Positions 30,941 to 40,012 of a stretch of DNA of 64,000 nt are shown piece after piece. Origin of the DNA: Flavobacterium sp. Sd200 (lineage in GTDB: Bacteria; Bacteroidota; Bacteroidia; Flavobacteriales; Flavobacteriaceae); assembly GCF_009826935.1 (NCBI RefSeq), contig NZ_WUMN01000003.1:434001-498000 (forward strand). Direction: 5' to 3'. The number at the start of each line of letters is the position of its first letter. Position 1 is the stretch's first letter. The position numbers and the translations under genes were made by a program. Under the pieces are notes generated by a model, which saw only the letters and a program-made list of their open reading frames with translations, ran no database searches and was not told where the DNA came from.

Positions 30941-31284
30941 TGGCACTTAATTACAACTTAGCCAAAGTATATGCAATTTCCGACAGTGATGCGGCTTTTG
31001 CAAAGCAAATTGTGATGCTTTTTTTAGAGGAAGTCCCTGCGGAAGTTAAAAACCTGAGAGAAGGTCTTAAAGAAAAAGATCATAATAAGGTATATAGTGC
31101 AGCGCACAAAATTAAACCTACCCTCGATTTGCTGGGTATGGATCTTGCCTATGAAGATGTAGTTGCCATAGAAAACTGGAGCAAGGCTAAAGGCAAGAAA
31201 AAAGAGATTAAAGACGTGGTAAAGAATCTGCGGGAACTTGTAGAGCTTACTATAAAAGAGCTTAAAAAAGATTATAACCTTTAA
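30940..31284 (+). CDS. HPt-domain phosphotransfer protein
   Basis: 114 residues, a single histidine-containing phosphotransfer domain. The phosphorylatable His56 is in [13 protein letters not shown]. It would carry phosphoryl groups between a hybrid sensor kinase and a response regulator in a phosphorelay. No kinase or response regulator is in the window, so its partners are elsewhere in the genome. Start overlaps the stop of the previous gene; cinA begins 2 bases after its stop. Confidence 0.8.
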   Translation: MALNYNLAKVYAISDSDAAFAKQIVMLFLEEVPAEVKNLREGLKEKDHNKVYSAAHKIKPTLDLLGMDLAYEDVVAIENWSKAKGKKKEIKDVVKNLRELVELTIKELKKDYNL

Positions 31285-31286
31285 GT

Positions 31287-32534
31287 ATGAAAGCGGCTGT
31301 TATTACTGTTGGCGATGAAATACTTATTGGACAGATCGTAGATACCAATTCAGGCTATATTGCAAAGGCGTTAGATAAAATAGGTGTGCATGTTCATGAA
31401 ATGCTTTCGATTAGCGATGACAGGCATCATATTTTAAACACGCTTGCGGCTTTGCAAAATAGGGTAGAGGTAGTTATAATTACCGGTGGTCTTGGTCCTA
31501 CTAAAGACGATGTTACCAAAATGACGTTATGCGAATATTTTGACGATCATTTGGTGCGTAATGAAGAAGTAGAAGCTCATGTAATTGAGTTAATAGAAAA
31601 AGCCTTAAAGAGGCCTGCCTCGCAAATCAATAAAGATCAGGCACTAGTGCCGTCTAAAAGTACAGTGTTGCGCAATGCAGTAGGTACGGCTCCGGGTATG
31701 TGGCTGCACAAAGGCAATACGGTGTTTATATCGTTGCCGGGTGTGCCTTATGAAATGAAATATCTTATAGATAATGAGGTTGTGCCACGTCTTGTAAAAG
31801 AATTTGAAAGGCCTTATATACTGCATAAAACCATTTTAACTTACGGGCAGGGCGAAAGTATTGTTGCTGAACGTATAGAAGATTGGGAGAACAACCTTCC
31901 TGCTTTTGTAAAGTTGGCCTATCTGCCGTCGCCGGGAAAGGTGCGTTTGCGTTTAAGCACTCAGGGTGCAGATGAGGTTTTGCTTCGTGATACCCTTGAA
32001 GCTGAAACCGCAAAACTTAAAGATATTATTGGAGATATAATTGTAGGTTTTGACGAGGATGAAACCATTGAAGTGGTTTTAGGAAAATTGCTTACTCAAA
32101 AAAGTTTAACCCTTGCAGCCGCCGAAAGCTGTACGGGTGGCAGGATAGCGCAGACCTTAACCAGTGTGCCGGGGTCTTCGGTATATTTTAAAGGGAGCGC
32201 AGTAACTTATGCTACTGCATCTAAAGTTGCGATTTTAGGAGTGCCGCAAAGTAGTATAGATGAGCATAGTGTGGTTAGTGCTGCTGTTGCAGAGGCTATG
32301 GCTCTTGGCGCGCAAAAAGTTTTTGGGTCTGATTATGCGGTGGCTACCACCGGTAATGCCGGGCCTGCAAAAGGTGAGGCTGATGCCGGAGTGGGTACAG
32401 TATATATAGGAGTAGCTACTCCAACGGGTGTGTATAGTGAGAAATTTGACTTTGGCCAACCGCGCGAAAAAGTGATAGAACGGGCAGCGGGTAAAGCACT
32501 GGAAATGATTTATCAGGAAATTTTAAAAAACTAA
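31287..32534 (+). CDS. cinA: CinA family protein (NMN deamidase/competence-damage inducible)
   Basis: 415 residues: N-terminal MoaB-like domain ([27 protein letters not shown]), middle connecting segment, and C-terminal CinA_C domain ([27 protein letters not shown]). The two domains work as ADP-ribose pyrophosphatase and nicotinamide mononucleotide deamidase in studied homologues, salvaging NAD. It lies between the HPt gene and rpmB, a setting that is common in Flavobacteriaceae (recollection). Confidence 0.9.
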   Translation: MKAAVITVGDEILIGQIVDTNSGYIAKALDKIGVHVHEMLSISDDRHHILNTLAALQNRVEVVIITGGLGPTKDDVTKMTLCEYFDDHLVRNEEVEAHVIELIEKALKRPASQINKDQALVPSKSTVLRNAVGTAPGMWLHKGNTVFISLPGVPYEMKYLIDNEVVPRLVKEFERPYILHKTILTYGQGESIVAERIEDWENNLPAFVKLAYLPSPGKVRLRLSTQGADEVLLRDTLEAETAKLKDIIGDIIVGFDEDETIEVVLGKLLTQKSLTLAAAESCTGGRIAQTLTSVPGSSVYFKGSAVTYATASKVAILGVPQSSIDEHSVVSAAVAEAMALGAQKVFGSDYAVATTGNAGPAKGEADAGVGTVYIGVATPTGVYSEKFDFGQPREKVIERAAGKALEMIYQEILKN

Positions 32535-32543
32535 CTGATTGTG

Positions 32544-32575
32544 TTTGCGTAGTATTTTTATTTTTTGTTTCTTTG
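32544..32575 (+). promoter_or_regulatory. Promoter of rpmB-rpmG-DUF4295
   Basis: TTTG at 32544-32547, a 20-base spacer, and TTTCTTTG at 32568-32575 (one mismatch to TAnnTTTG). The rpmB ATG follows about 40 bases later. Confidence 0.5.
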
Positions 32576-32615
32576 CACCCTGAATTTGAATAACGATATA
32601 AAAAGCTAAGAAATA

Positions 32616-32852
32616 ATGTCAAGAGTTTGTGCCCTTACCGGTAAAAAAGCGATGGTTGGAAATAACGTTTCCCACGCGATGAACAAAACTAAACGTAAGT
32701 TTAGCGTAAATTTAGTTAAGAAGCGTTTTTATCTTCCTGAAGAAGACAGGTGGATCACACTTAGAGTAGCAGCTTCTACTATCAAAACTATTAATAAAAA
32801 TGGTATAGCCGCGGTTTTAAAAGAGGCCAAAGCTAACGGGTTTATAAAATAA
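32616..32852 (+). CDS. rpmB: 50S ribosomal protein L28
   Basis: 78 residues. Begins [20 protein letters not shown], the L28 signature, and has [12 protein letters not shown] in the middle. It is part of the large ribosomal subunit. Followed 33 bases later by rpmG. Only one cysteine is kept, in place of the zinc form. Confidence 0.95.
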   Translation: MSRVCALTGKKAMVGNNVSHAMNKTKRKFSVNLVKKRFYLPEEDRWITLRVAASTIKTINKNGIAAVLKEAKANGFIK

Positions 32853-32885
32853 TCCCGGTTACACCTCAATAAATATATAAGCACG

Positions 32886-33068
32886 ATGGCAAAGAAAGGC
32901 AACAGAATCCAGGTAATTTTAGAGTGCACTGAGCATAAAGCTTCAGGTGTTCCGGGTACTTCAAGGTACATCACTACCAAAAACAAAAAAAATACACCAG
33001 ACAGGTTAGAGATCAAAAAATTCAATCCTATCCTTAAAAAGGTAACAGTACATAAAGAAATTAAATAA
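32886..33068 (+). CDS. rpmG: 50S ribosomal protein L33
   Basis: 60 residues, the cysteine-poor form: [30 protein letters not shown]. Sits between rpmB and the DUF4295 gene on one transcript. Confidence 0.95.
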   Translation: MAKKGNRIQVILECTEHKASGVPGTSRYITTKNKKNTPDRLEIKKFNPILKKVTVHKEIK

Positions 33069-33078
33069 TTAATAAGTC

Positions 33079-33231
33079 ATGGCAAAGAAAACCGTAGCAT
33101 CGTTACAAACAGCTTCAAAGAGGTTAACTAAAGCTATCAAAATGGTAAAGTCTCCTAAAACAGGTGCTTATACTTTTGTTGAGAGCGTTATGGCTCCTGA
33201 AGAAGTGGATGCATTTCTTAAAAAGAAATAA
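33079..33231 (+). CDS. DUF4295 small ribosome-linked protein
   Basis: 50 residues, too short for most gene lists: begins A-K-K-T-V-A-S-L-Q-T-A-S-K-R-L-T-K, then K-M-V-K-S-P-K-T-G-A-Y-T-F, ends F-L-K-K-K. The family DUF4295 is found in Bacteroidota directly after rpmG. It is very basic, as are ribosomal proteins, and is likely a ribosome component of this phylum (inference). The start is 10 bases after rpmG; a terminator follows. Confidence 0.9.
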   Translation: MAKKTVASLQTASKRLTKAIKMVKSPKTGAYTFVESVMAPEEVDAFLKKK

Positions 33232-33253
33232 TAAATCCATTAACCATATATAG

Positions 33254-33290
33254 AAAAGCTACTTTCGATTTTAGAAAGTAGCTTTTTTAT
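33254..33290 (+). terminator. Terminator of the rpmB-rpmG-DUF4295 unit
   Basis: AAAAGCTACTTTC (33254-33266) pairs with GAAAGTAGCTTTT (33274-33286), a perfect 13-bp stem with a 7-base loop, then TT. Confidence 0.85.
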
Positions 33291-33336
33291 TTTTTATCTT
33301 TACCCCGCAAAAACAAAGACTACTCTTTATATACTT

Positions 33337-34290
33337 ATGAACTTCTTTAAAAAAATATTTTCTTCTGAAAAGAAAGAAACGCTTGATAAAGGGCTGGAAA
33401 AAACAAAGACCTCTTTTTTTTCTAAGCTTACTAAAGCCGTTGCAGGTAAATCTACCGTAGATGATGAAGTGCTTGATAACCTTGAGGAGGTTTTGGTGGC
33501 TTCTGACGTTGGGGTAGATACAACCCTTAAAGTAATAGGGCGCATTGAAGAGCGTGTGGCCCGCGATAAATATGTGGGGACTGATGAACTTAACCAGATA
33601 TTGCGCGAAGAAATTGCGGGGTTACTGTCTGAAACCCATTCGGGTGAAGCTACAGATTTTGAAATTCCGGCCAATAAAAAACCGTATGTAATTATGGTAG
33701 TAGGTGTTAATGGTGTGGGTAAGACCACTACTATTGGCAAGCTTGCCTATCAGTTTAAAAAAGCCGGAAAAAATGTGGTTCTTGGTGCAGCCGATACTTT
33801 TAGGGCAGCGGCTATAGACCAGCTTCAGGTATGGGCAGACAGGGTAGGAGTGCCTATTGTGAGACAGCAAATGGGCAGCGATCCTGCATCTGTAGCGTTT
33901 GATACATTGCAAAGTGCCGTAAGTCAAAACGCAGATGTGGTTATTATAGATACTGCCGGGCGTTTGCACAATAAGATAAACCTTATGAACGAGTTAACCA
34001 AGGTAAAAAGGGTAATGCAAAAGGTGGTTGATGATGCCCCGCACGATGTACTTTTGGTGCTTGACGGCTCTACAGGGCAAAATGCTTTTGAACAGGCCAA
34101 ACAATTTACCGCTGCTACTGAGGTTACCTGTCTTGCTGTTACAAAGCTTGACGGTACTGCTAAAGGCGGTGTTGTTATAGGCATATCAGACCAGTTTAAA
34201 ATACCTGTTAAATACATAGGCGTAGGCGAAGGTATTGAAGACCTGCAGGTATTTAATAAATATGAATTTGTAGATTCTTTTTTTAAATAA
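33337..34290 (+). CDS. ftsY: Signal recognition particle receptor FtsY
   Basis: 317 residues. Short N-terminal region, then an NG domain: helical N domain, P-loop G-V-N-G-V-G-K-T-T at 123-131, D-T-F-R-A-A-A, I-D-T-A-G-R, and L-D-G-T-A-K-G-G. It is the GTPase receptor that docks ribosome-SRP complexes at the membrane. The N-terminal A domain is short, as usual in Bacteroidota. It has no terminator visible before the next gene 42 bases later. Confidence 0.95.
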   Translation: MNFFKKIFSSEKKETLDKGLEKTKTSFFSKLTKAVAGKSTVDDEVLDNLEEVLVASDVGVDTTLKVIGRIEERVARDKYVGTDELNQILREEIAGLLSETHSGEATDFEIPANKKPYVIMVVGVNGVGKTTTIGKLAYQFKKAGKNVVLGAADTFRAAAIDQLQVWADRVGVPIVRQQMGSDPASVAFDTLQSAVSQNADVVIIDTAGRLHNKINLMNELTKVKRVMQKVVDDAPHDVLLVLDGSTGQNAFEQAKQFTAATEVTCLAVTKLDGTAKGGVVIGISDQFKIPVKYIGVGEGIEDLQVFNKYEFVDSFFK

Positions 34291-34332
34291 AAGTCATTAA
34301 CAACCAATACAAATAACTAACCACACCTTTTA

Positions 34333-35571
34333 ATGAAAACCATTACTTTTTTTACACTGTTGTTTTGCAGTGTGATTGCTTATGCTCAGGATATTCAGCA
34401 AGGATATTATATTGATGCATCGGGACAAAAAACAGAAGGCTATTTTTCTTATGGAAATTTTGCCGAGCCTTCCACTTTAAAATTCGGTAATTCGCCTGAA
34501 GGAAATTTTGAAGATTTTAAATACAATGACATTATGGAGTATGGTGTCGATGGTGATTTTAAGTATCAAAAAGTTACGGTTGATCTGGAAATTTCGACTA
34601 TCAAGGCAAATGAGGTAAGTAAAGTCAGGAATCCAGAGTGGGCTTCTAAAACTATTTTTGTCAATGTGCTTTTAGAGGGCGATGCCTCATTGTATTCTTA
34701 TTATTCACCCGGTGGTAAACTGTTTTTTTACAAGGTAGACAGCAAAAATGTACCATTAACCCAGCTTGTTTATAAAAAATACTATACTCCCGAAAATGAG
34801 GTAGCCATAAGCAGGTTCTACCAGCAACAACTGTTAACCGATGTAAACTGTAACGGTCAGGATACTAAAGATTTTAGTAAAGTGCGCTACAGCCAGTCTT
34901 CATTGGAAAAGTTATTTACAGAATATAACCAGTGTAAAGGCGGTCAGCTAAAAACATATGGTGCTAAAAAAGACCGTAGTGTGAAGTTAGAATTTACGGT
35001 GTTTGCAGGCGTAAATTATTCGGGCATGAAGCTTGACAATACTAACCCACCGATTAGTGATAATACCAATACAGAGGCAGGTTTTGGTTTTGGTGGCGAA
35101 GTTGCTATTACGATTCCTTCAAGAAAATTCTCTTTTTTTGTGAAAGCCGATTATGAACGCATGAGCACCGACTTTGTGCGCGAATGGCGAGAGGGCGAAA
35201 GCTATGTTAAAACGAGCTATATTATAGATGTTAACATTATTAACGTGTATGCGGGTGCACGCTACAATTACATGCTTAACTCTAATAATAAACTGTATGC
35301 TGATGCGGCTGTTGTTACAGGATTGCCGTCAGGAAGTTTTGAGAGACATTATTATTCTGGAACCTCTTCAGATCCATACACAGGGCAGTTATATGAAACT
35401 AAGCCTGGAAAGGATATGTTTTTTAATTTTGGACTGGGCTATACATTAAATAATAAGTATGGCATAGAGTTTAGGGTTGATACACCAAGGGACTTTTTTA
35501 AAGACGCCCTATATCCGCTTGAAACATCATCTTACAGAATGAGCTTAAATCTGCGCTATACCATTAATTAA
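34333..35571 (+). CDS. Secreted outer-membrane beta-barrel-like protein
   Basis: 412 residues. Signal peptide ends A-Y-A-Q (~residue 18). The N-terminal ~200 residues are beta-rich and unrecognised (Y-I-D-A-S-G-Q-K-T-E-G-Y-F). The C-terminal ~200 (F-T-V-F-A-G-V-N-Y-S-G-M-K, F-G-F-G-G-E-V-A-I-T-I-P, Y-A-G-A-R-Y-N-Y-M, F-N-F-G-L-G-Y-T-L-N-N-K-Y-G-I-E-F-R) show alternating pattern typical of a small outer-membrane barrel. Function unknown. Its stop codon region overlaps the end of the convergent serine hydrolase gene by 8 bases. Confidence 0.7.
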   Translation: MKTITFFTLLFCSVIAYAQDIQQGYYIDASGQKTEGYFSYGNFAEPSTLKFGNSPEGNFEDFKYNDIMEYGVDGDFKYQKVTVDLEISTIKANEVSKVRNPEWASKTIFVNVLLEGDASLYSYYSPGGKLFFYKVDSKNVPLTQLVYKKYYTPENEVAISRFYQQQLLTDVNCNGQDTKDFSKVRYSQSSLEKLFTEYNQCKGGQLKTYGAKKDRSVKLEFTVFAGVNYSGMKLDNTNPPISDNTNTEAGFGFGGEVAITIPSRKFSFFVKADYERMSTDFVREWREGESYVKTSYIIDVNIINVYAGARYNYMLNSNNKLYADAAVVTGLPSGSFERHYYSGTSSDPYTGQLYETKPGKDMFFNFGLGYTLNNKYGIEFRVDTPRDFFKDALYPLETSSYRMSLNLRYTIN

Positions 35572-36634
35572 TCAATACACTTATCTTTTCCCACAGGTCT
35601 TCGTCAAAACCTGACAAAGCAAAGTTTACATCATCGGCGGCTTCGCCCATTCGTATTATTACCATTTTTCGGGATGGAATAACATATATTTTTTGGTCAT
35701 TCTTTCCAAGTGCCATAAACATATCGTCAGGTCCTGTAGGTATGAGCTCCCCCTCAAATGTGGCTTGTACAGTAGGCATGTGGTAGCTGTTTTTACCGTT
35801 TAGCCACCATAAATATCCGTAGGCTTCATTAATATTTTGAGAAGTGTTTACCATATCGGTAAAGTACTCCTCGTTTAGTATTTCTTGATTTTCCCACTTG
35901 CCTTTGTTGAGTATCATCAGGCCAAAACGCGCCATGCTGCGGGTAGTACTCCAGTAAACGCTCAGGTCTTCGCCACTTTCCAGCCATGCGCCGGTCATGC
36001 CAATTTTATTTTTGAGTTTTGCATTAAAGTAAGCCTCCCAAGATTGGTTGGTGGCCTGTGCAATTACATCCTGCATTTTAACATATACATTATGGTATGC
36101 CCAGCGTGTTCCGGCATCGGCTGTGTATTGAAGGTTAGCGGCAGATACATCGTCGCCCTGCGCATCATTAAGTCCTGATGTCATGCTTAGCAGGTGTTTA
36201 CAGGTAATAAGGTTTTCTTTGGCAGTGGGTGCACTTGTCCAGCCTGTGCCAAGATAGTCGGACACTTTGTTGTTTATGTTTATAAAGCCCTCCTGCTCTG
36301 CAATGCCGCTAACGGTAGCTGTAAGTGTTTTGCCTGCGCTGGCCCAATACCAAGGGGTAGATGCGGTGTGGCCGTTAAAATATTCTTCCATTACAATACG
36401 CCCGTTTACCAATATCATAAACGCCCGACTATTTTTTTCCTCCAGAAAATTAAGCAATGGCTGTATTTGGTCTGGATTCCAATTGAGGGTGTTTATATCT
36501 GTAGTCTCCCATTCAGAAGTACCAATAGGAGGGAAGTACATAGCCTCGCCCGGAATGTTTACAGTACTGTCGTCAGATTTTGAACAGCATAAAAAAAGTG
36601 TACACAATAATATGGGTAAAACTTTGGTTTTCAT
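35564..36634 (-). CDS. Serine hydrolase (beta-lactamase/class C-like) lipoprotein
   Basis: 356 residues. Lipoprotein signal ends at Cys16/Cys17 (L-F-L-C-C-S-K-S-D-D). The acidic S-D-D after the cysteine may be a surface-export signal for lipoproteins (inference). The class C-type active site is S99-A-G-K102 (W-A-S-A-G-K) with Y180-H-N182 as the YxN motif. Such proteins are esterases, D-Ala-D-Ala carboxypeptidases or amidohydrolases; beta-lactamase activity is not implied. It ends inside the convergent gene by 8 bases. Confidence 0.8.
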   Translation of the reverse strand: MKTKVLPILLCTLFLCCSKSDDSTVNIPGEAMYFPPIGTSEWETTDINTLNWNPDQIQPLLNFLEEKNSRAFMILVNGRIVMEEYFNGHTASTPWYWASAGKTLTATVSGIAEQEGFININNKVSDYLGTGWTSAPTAKENLITCKHLLSMTSGLNDAQGDDVSAANLQYTADAGTRWAYHNVYVKMQDVIAQATNQSWEAYFNAKLKNKIGMTGAWLESGEDLSVYWSTTRSMARFGLMILNKGKWENQEILNEEYFTDMVNTSQNINEAYGYLWWLNGKNSYHMPTVQATFEGELIPTGPDDMFMALGKNDQKIYVIPSRKMVIIRMGEAADDVNFALSGFDEDLWEKISVLIN

Positions 36635-36705
36635 ATGAATAATGATAATGTTTAAATATACAAAAATGTTTAAACCGTAATTATTTTTAAAATGCTTTTA
36701 ATGCC

Positions 36706-36713
36706 TAAATTTG
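36706..36713 (+). promoter_or_regulatory. -7 element before the lipocalin-like lipoprotein gene
   Basis: TAAATTTG, an exact TAnnTTTG match, 17 bases before the ATG at 36731. It supports that start over an in-frame ATG at 36692 that lies upstream of the promoter. Confidence 0.5.
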
Positions 36714-36730
36714 TGGTTCAATTTTATGAT

Positions 36731-37150
36731 ATGAAAAAACTTGTAGTGGCCGTGGTGGCTTCTCTTACTCTGCTGTCCTGTGCTAAGAAGGCTTCGGCTG
36801 ACGATATCTCAAAAATTAACGGTTACTGGGAAATTGAATCGGTTATTATGCCTGACGGAAGCGAGAAAGATTATACAGTGAACCCAACTATAGACTATTT
36901 TGAGGTTAAAGGCAAAGAGGGTTTCCGTAAAAAAGTTATGCCACAGTTTGATGGCACATATAAAGTAAACGACGGTTCGGAGAAAATATCGATCTCCGAA
37001 AAGGACAACAAAGTCTATATGGATTATACTACCACCTATGCCAAATGGCAGGAAGAGCTACTTGAACTGACCGATGAGGAGCTTGTAGTAAAAAACCAGC
37101 ACGGTATAGAATATCATTATAAAAAACCGGAACCTTTTACAGTTAAATAA
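36731..37150 (+). CDS. Lipocalin-like lipoprotein
   Basis: 139 residues from 36731. Lipobox L-T-L-L-S-C near residue 17. The mature part is beta-rich (I-N-G-Y-W-E-I-E-S-V-I-M-P-D-G, D-Y-F-E-V-K-G-K-E-G-F-R-K-K, V-Y-M-D-Y-T-T-T-Y-A-K-W, E-E-L-V-V-K-N-Q-H), similar to the lipocalin-like DUF4488/5004-type lipoproteins of Bacteroidota. Function unknown. The start overlaps the promoter-defined leader; the next gene begins at the same A of TAATG. Confidence 0.75.
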   Translation: MKKLVVAVVASLTLLSCAKKASADDISKINGYWEIESVIMPDGSEKDYTVNPTIDYFEVKGKEGFRKKVMPQFDGTYKVNDGSEKISISEKDNKVYMDYTTTYAKWQEELLELTDEELVVKNQHGIEYHYKKPEPFTVK

Positions 37151-37446
37151 TGGCAAAACGACTGAACGATAATAGCCCTATTAGCGATGTACTTAAAGAA
37201 TTTATGCAGGTAAATAACCTGCAAAAGGGCATGGATGGCATTAGTGTGCGCGATGCCTGGAAAAACCTTATGGGGCCGGGGGTAAACAATTATACGGGTG
37301 AGATTATGCTGAAAGGTGGTGTTTTGTATGTGCAGTTAACATCGGCAGTGCTGCGTGAAGAGCTGAGCTACGGCCGCCAGAAGATCGTAAAGATGATTAA
37401 TGAAGAGCTTGGGCGCGACGTAGTAAAGGATGTTGTATTGAGGTGA
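37150..37446 (+). CDS. DUF721 domain protein (DciA-like)
   Basis: 98 residues: I-S-D-V-L-K-E-F-M at the start, W-K-N-L-M-G-P-G-V-N-N-Y-T, L-K-G-G-V-L-Y-V-Q-L-T-S-A-V-L-R-E-E-L-S-Y. Members of this family (DciA) help load the replicative helicase in other bacteria; in Bacteroidota the same family is often next to recF (recollection), which is not in this window. It overlaps the lipoprotein gene by one base, so both are on one transcript. A small hairpin follows at 37473-37495 with a T tail. Confidence 0.8.
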   Translation: MAKRLNDNSPISDVLKEFMQVNNLQKGMDGISVRDAWKNLMGPGVNNYTGEIMLKGGVLYVQLTSAVLREELSYGRQKIVKMINEELGRDVVKDVVLR

Positions 37447-37472
37447 TTAATTTTTAGTGAATAATATTTGAG

Positions 37473-37503
37473 AGCATATCGATAACGGGTATGCTTTTTT
37501 TTA
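37473..37503 (+). terminator. Terminator after the DUF721 gene
   Basis: AGCATAT (37473-37479) pairs with GTATGCT (37489-37495) with a 9-base loop, followed by T8. Confidence 0.65.
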
Positions 37504-37574
37504 TTTATACCAAAATTGTAAAACGATGTCGTAAGTATTGAAATATTTGATATTTTTAAGGTAAACTTTTAAAT

Positions 37575-39860
37575 ATGAGTTTTTTACACTACTCCATTTC
37601 TTTAGCTTTATGGATGCTGGTTTTAATTGGATCAGGTAATGCAACTGCGCAGGAGTCAGCTGTATTTCCTGTTGCATTATCAGGAAATATAGAGAGCCTT
37701 TCTAAAAACCATGTACAGGAGGAGGTTTACATTCAGACTAATAAAAATATTTATGAAACTGCCGAAGATCTTTGGTTTAAAGGCACGGTACTCAATGCGC
37801 AGTACCTGACACCATCGCAGTCGGCAAAAACTTTATACGTTAGCCTGATGCTGCTGCCGGAGAAAAAAGTAGTATGGCAGGAAAAATACGCAGTTGTTAA
37901 TGGTTTTACAAATGGGCATATTTATATAAATGATACTTTGCAACCTGGAGCGTATGTTCTTGTGGCGCAGACAGGCCGTTCGGTTAATGTAGATGATACG
38001 TTTATCAGATCGGTTAAAAAGATAGAGGTGATCCAAAATATTTTTGCTTTAGAAGGCCGGGAGAAAATAATAGAACCAGCTGCTGTAAAACCCGACAGCA
38101 TTGATTTTCAATTACTGCCCGAAGGTGGGCACTTAGTAGCAGGTATTTCGTGTAAAGTGGCTTTTAAGGCTGTAGACAGTCATGGCAAACCTGTTGATGT
38201 AAAAGGCACATTGTATAACGGCACCAAGGCTATGCCGGGTTTAACGACTTTTCATGCTGGTATGGGCAGTTTTTATGTAACTCCGGAGGCTGGGAGGGAT
38301 TATTTCGTTAGGTTAGACGGCTACAACAAAATATATGCTTTGCCAAAAGTTCAATCTGTAGGGCAAACGATTCAGTTGCTTTACGAGAAAGATAATTTGT
38401 TGGCCTTTAAAGTATCGCAAAGTAAAAGCCTGCCTACACAAAAAATGTATTTCAGGATGCAGTCGCGCGGTGTTATAAACAGTATGGCTGAATTTGAGCT
38501 TAAACAGGAAAGGCTTATAAAAATAAAAACCGACAGTTTGCAACAGGGTATTGCCGAAGTCACACTTTTTAATGCCAATTTAGAACCGGTGGCTGAGCGT
38601 TTGGTATATGTAAACAGTAACAAAAAGATACACTTAACAACAACACTCTCTAAAGTAGACTTTGGTAATAAAGAAAAGGTAACCCTTAAACTTTTAGCTA
38701 CGGATGATAGAGGCAAACCTGTAGTATCTCACTTAGGTGTTAGCGTTTGTGACGATATTTATACCGACCTTAAAAATTGCGAAAATATTTCGACTTATTA
38801 CCAGCTTTCTACCCAGCTAAGAGGTAGGGTTTACAATCCGAAATATTATTTTGACCCCGCAAATACAAACCGAAGCAAAGCTTTAGATCTGCTGATGCTC
38901 ACTCAGGGATGGCGAGCATATGAATGGAATGCCGATAACCTTATGAGTCAAAATAGTAAAGAGAAGCCTTTTGTGTCTGATTCATTGACAGGGACTATTA
39001 TTGCCCGAAAAGAAAAATTAGAGAAACTTTTGGGTGTGCAGTATGTGATAAGTTATACCGCCGATGAAGATTCTGAAAAATCGATGCTTGAGGTTGATGA
39101 GAAAGGTAATTACATGATAGCTCCCGAATACCTACAAAGTAAAAACAGGGGGTATGTATATTTCAGGTTGCTTCAGGACAAACAAAACATCAGCATCAGG
39201 CCGATCAGTAATATGGCAGAGGAAAAAATAAACACTTTGCTGCAACAAAAGCAGTTTGACTTCCCGCAAATGGAGTTAGAGATAAAAAAGACACCGCAGC
39301 GCGAAGAACGTTTTAAGGCAGCGCGTAATATAACCCAGCTTAAAGAAGTTGTACTAACGGCAAGGGTTAAAAAGCCGCGCCGTTTTTCGGATAAATATAT
39401 AGGGAAACTGGATAGCCTTGCTGCTCCTAACGATTATGTTTGCCAACTCAATGTTTTGAACTGCCGTAATCATCCTATAAATGGACGCAAACCGGTGGAG
39501 GGCGAGATTTATAAAGACCCGTTTACCGATATGCTTATGGGGCCCTATCGATATCCTAAATATACAGAGGAAGAATTGCTGGCTAAGTTTAATATAACAC
39601 GTCTTAAAGGCTATTATCCAATAAAAGAATTTTATAACCCGGTTTATGATGGCGAGTTTGCAGATATTGCCGATGATTTCAGGAATACACTGTTATGGAA
39701 ACCTGATGTTATTACTGATAGTAACGGTAGGGCAGAGGTTGAGTTTTACACATCGGATATCAATTCTAAATTCAGGGTTGTGGCAGAGGGTGTAACTGCT
39801 GACGGACTGCTTGGCAGTCAGATTACCGAATTTAAGGTAGATAAAAAGGAGTTGAAGTAA
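37575..39860 (+). CDS. Alpha-2-macroglobulin-like (MG2) protein with a vestigial TonB-plug-like segment
   Basis: 761 residues. Signal peptide ends A-T-A-Q (~residue 26). Residues ~50-140 are an MG2-like domain (V-Y-I-Q-T-N-K-N-I-Y-E-T-A-E-D-L-W-F-K-G, L-Q-P-G-A-Y-V-L-V-A). Later MG-type domains follow. Near residues 595-660 is L-K-E-V-V-L-T-A-R-V-K, which resembles the start of a TonB plug (L-D-E-V-V-V-T-A) but no barrel follows. The end (G-R-A-E-V-E-F-Y-T-S-D-I-N-S-K-F-R-V-V-A-E-G) is of the MG10/carboxy-regulatory type. No thioester motif was seen. Likely a periplasmic or outer-membrane protein; function unknown. 150 bases of spacer follow. Confidence 0.7.
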   Translation: MSFLHYSISLALWMLVLIGSGNATAQESAVFPVALSGNIESLSKNHVQEEVYIQTNKNIYETAEDLWFKGTVLNAQYLTPSQSAKTLYVSLMLLPEKKVVWQEKYAVVNGFTNGHIYINDTLQPGAYVLVAQTGRSVNVDDTFIRSVKKIEVIQNIFALEGREKIIEPAAVKPDSIDFQLLPEGGHLVAGISCKVAFKAVDSHGKPVDVKGTLYNGTKAMPGLTTFHAGMGSFYVTPEAGRDYFVRLDGYNKIYALPKVQSVGQTIQLLYEKDNLLAFKVSQSKSLPTQKMYFRMQSRGVINSMAEFELKQERLIKIKTDSLQQGIAEVTLFNANLEPVAERLVYVNSNKKIHLTTTLSKVDFGNKEKVTLKLLATDDRGKPVVSHLGVSVCDDIYTDLKNCENISTYYQLSTQLRGRVYNPKYYFDPANTNRSKALDLLMLTQGWRAYEWNADNLMSQNSKEKPFVSDSLTGTIIARKEKLEKLLGVQYVISYTADEDSEKSMLEVDEKGNYMIAPEYLQSKNRGYVYFRLLQDKQNISIRPISNMAEEKINTLLQQKQFDFPQMELEIKKTPQREERFKAARNITQLKEVVLTARVKKPRRFSDKYIGKLDSLAAPNDYVCQLNVLNCRNHPINGRKPVEGEIYKDPFTDMLMGPYRYPKYTEEELLAKFNITRLKGYYPIKEFYNPVYDGEFADIADDFRNTLLWKPDVITDSNGRAEVEFYTSDINSKFRVVAEGVTADGLLGSQITEFKVDKKELK

Positions 39861-39976
39861 ATTACGGTTTGTAGTTTATTGGTTGTAGTTCGAAGGAAAG
39901 ACCAAAAAAGAACTTTTTGCGAGATATGGTATAAATAAGGAAACCCTCAAAAAACAATCGTTACCACTACCTATTT

Positions 39977-40012
39977 TAGCCAGGTTAAGTATTTATTTCA
40001 ATACACTGGCTA
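39977..40012 (+). promoter_or_regulatory. Stem-loop overlapping the DUF2851 start
   Basis: TAGCCAG (39977-39983) pairs with CTGGCTA (40006-40012), with an inner stem GTATT/AATAC; the last A of the stem is the A of the start codon. It may limit ribosome access, but could be chance. Confidence 0.3.
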
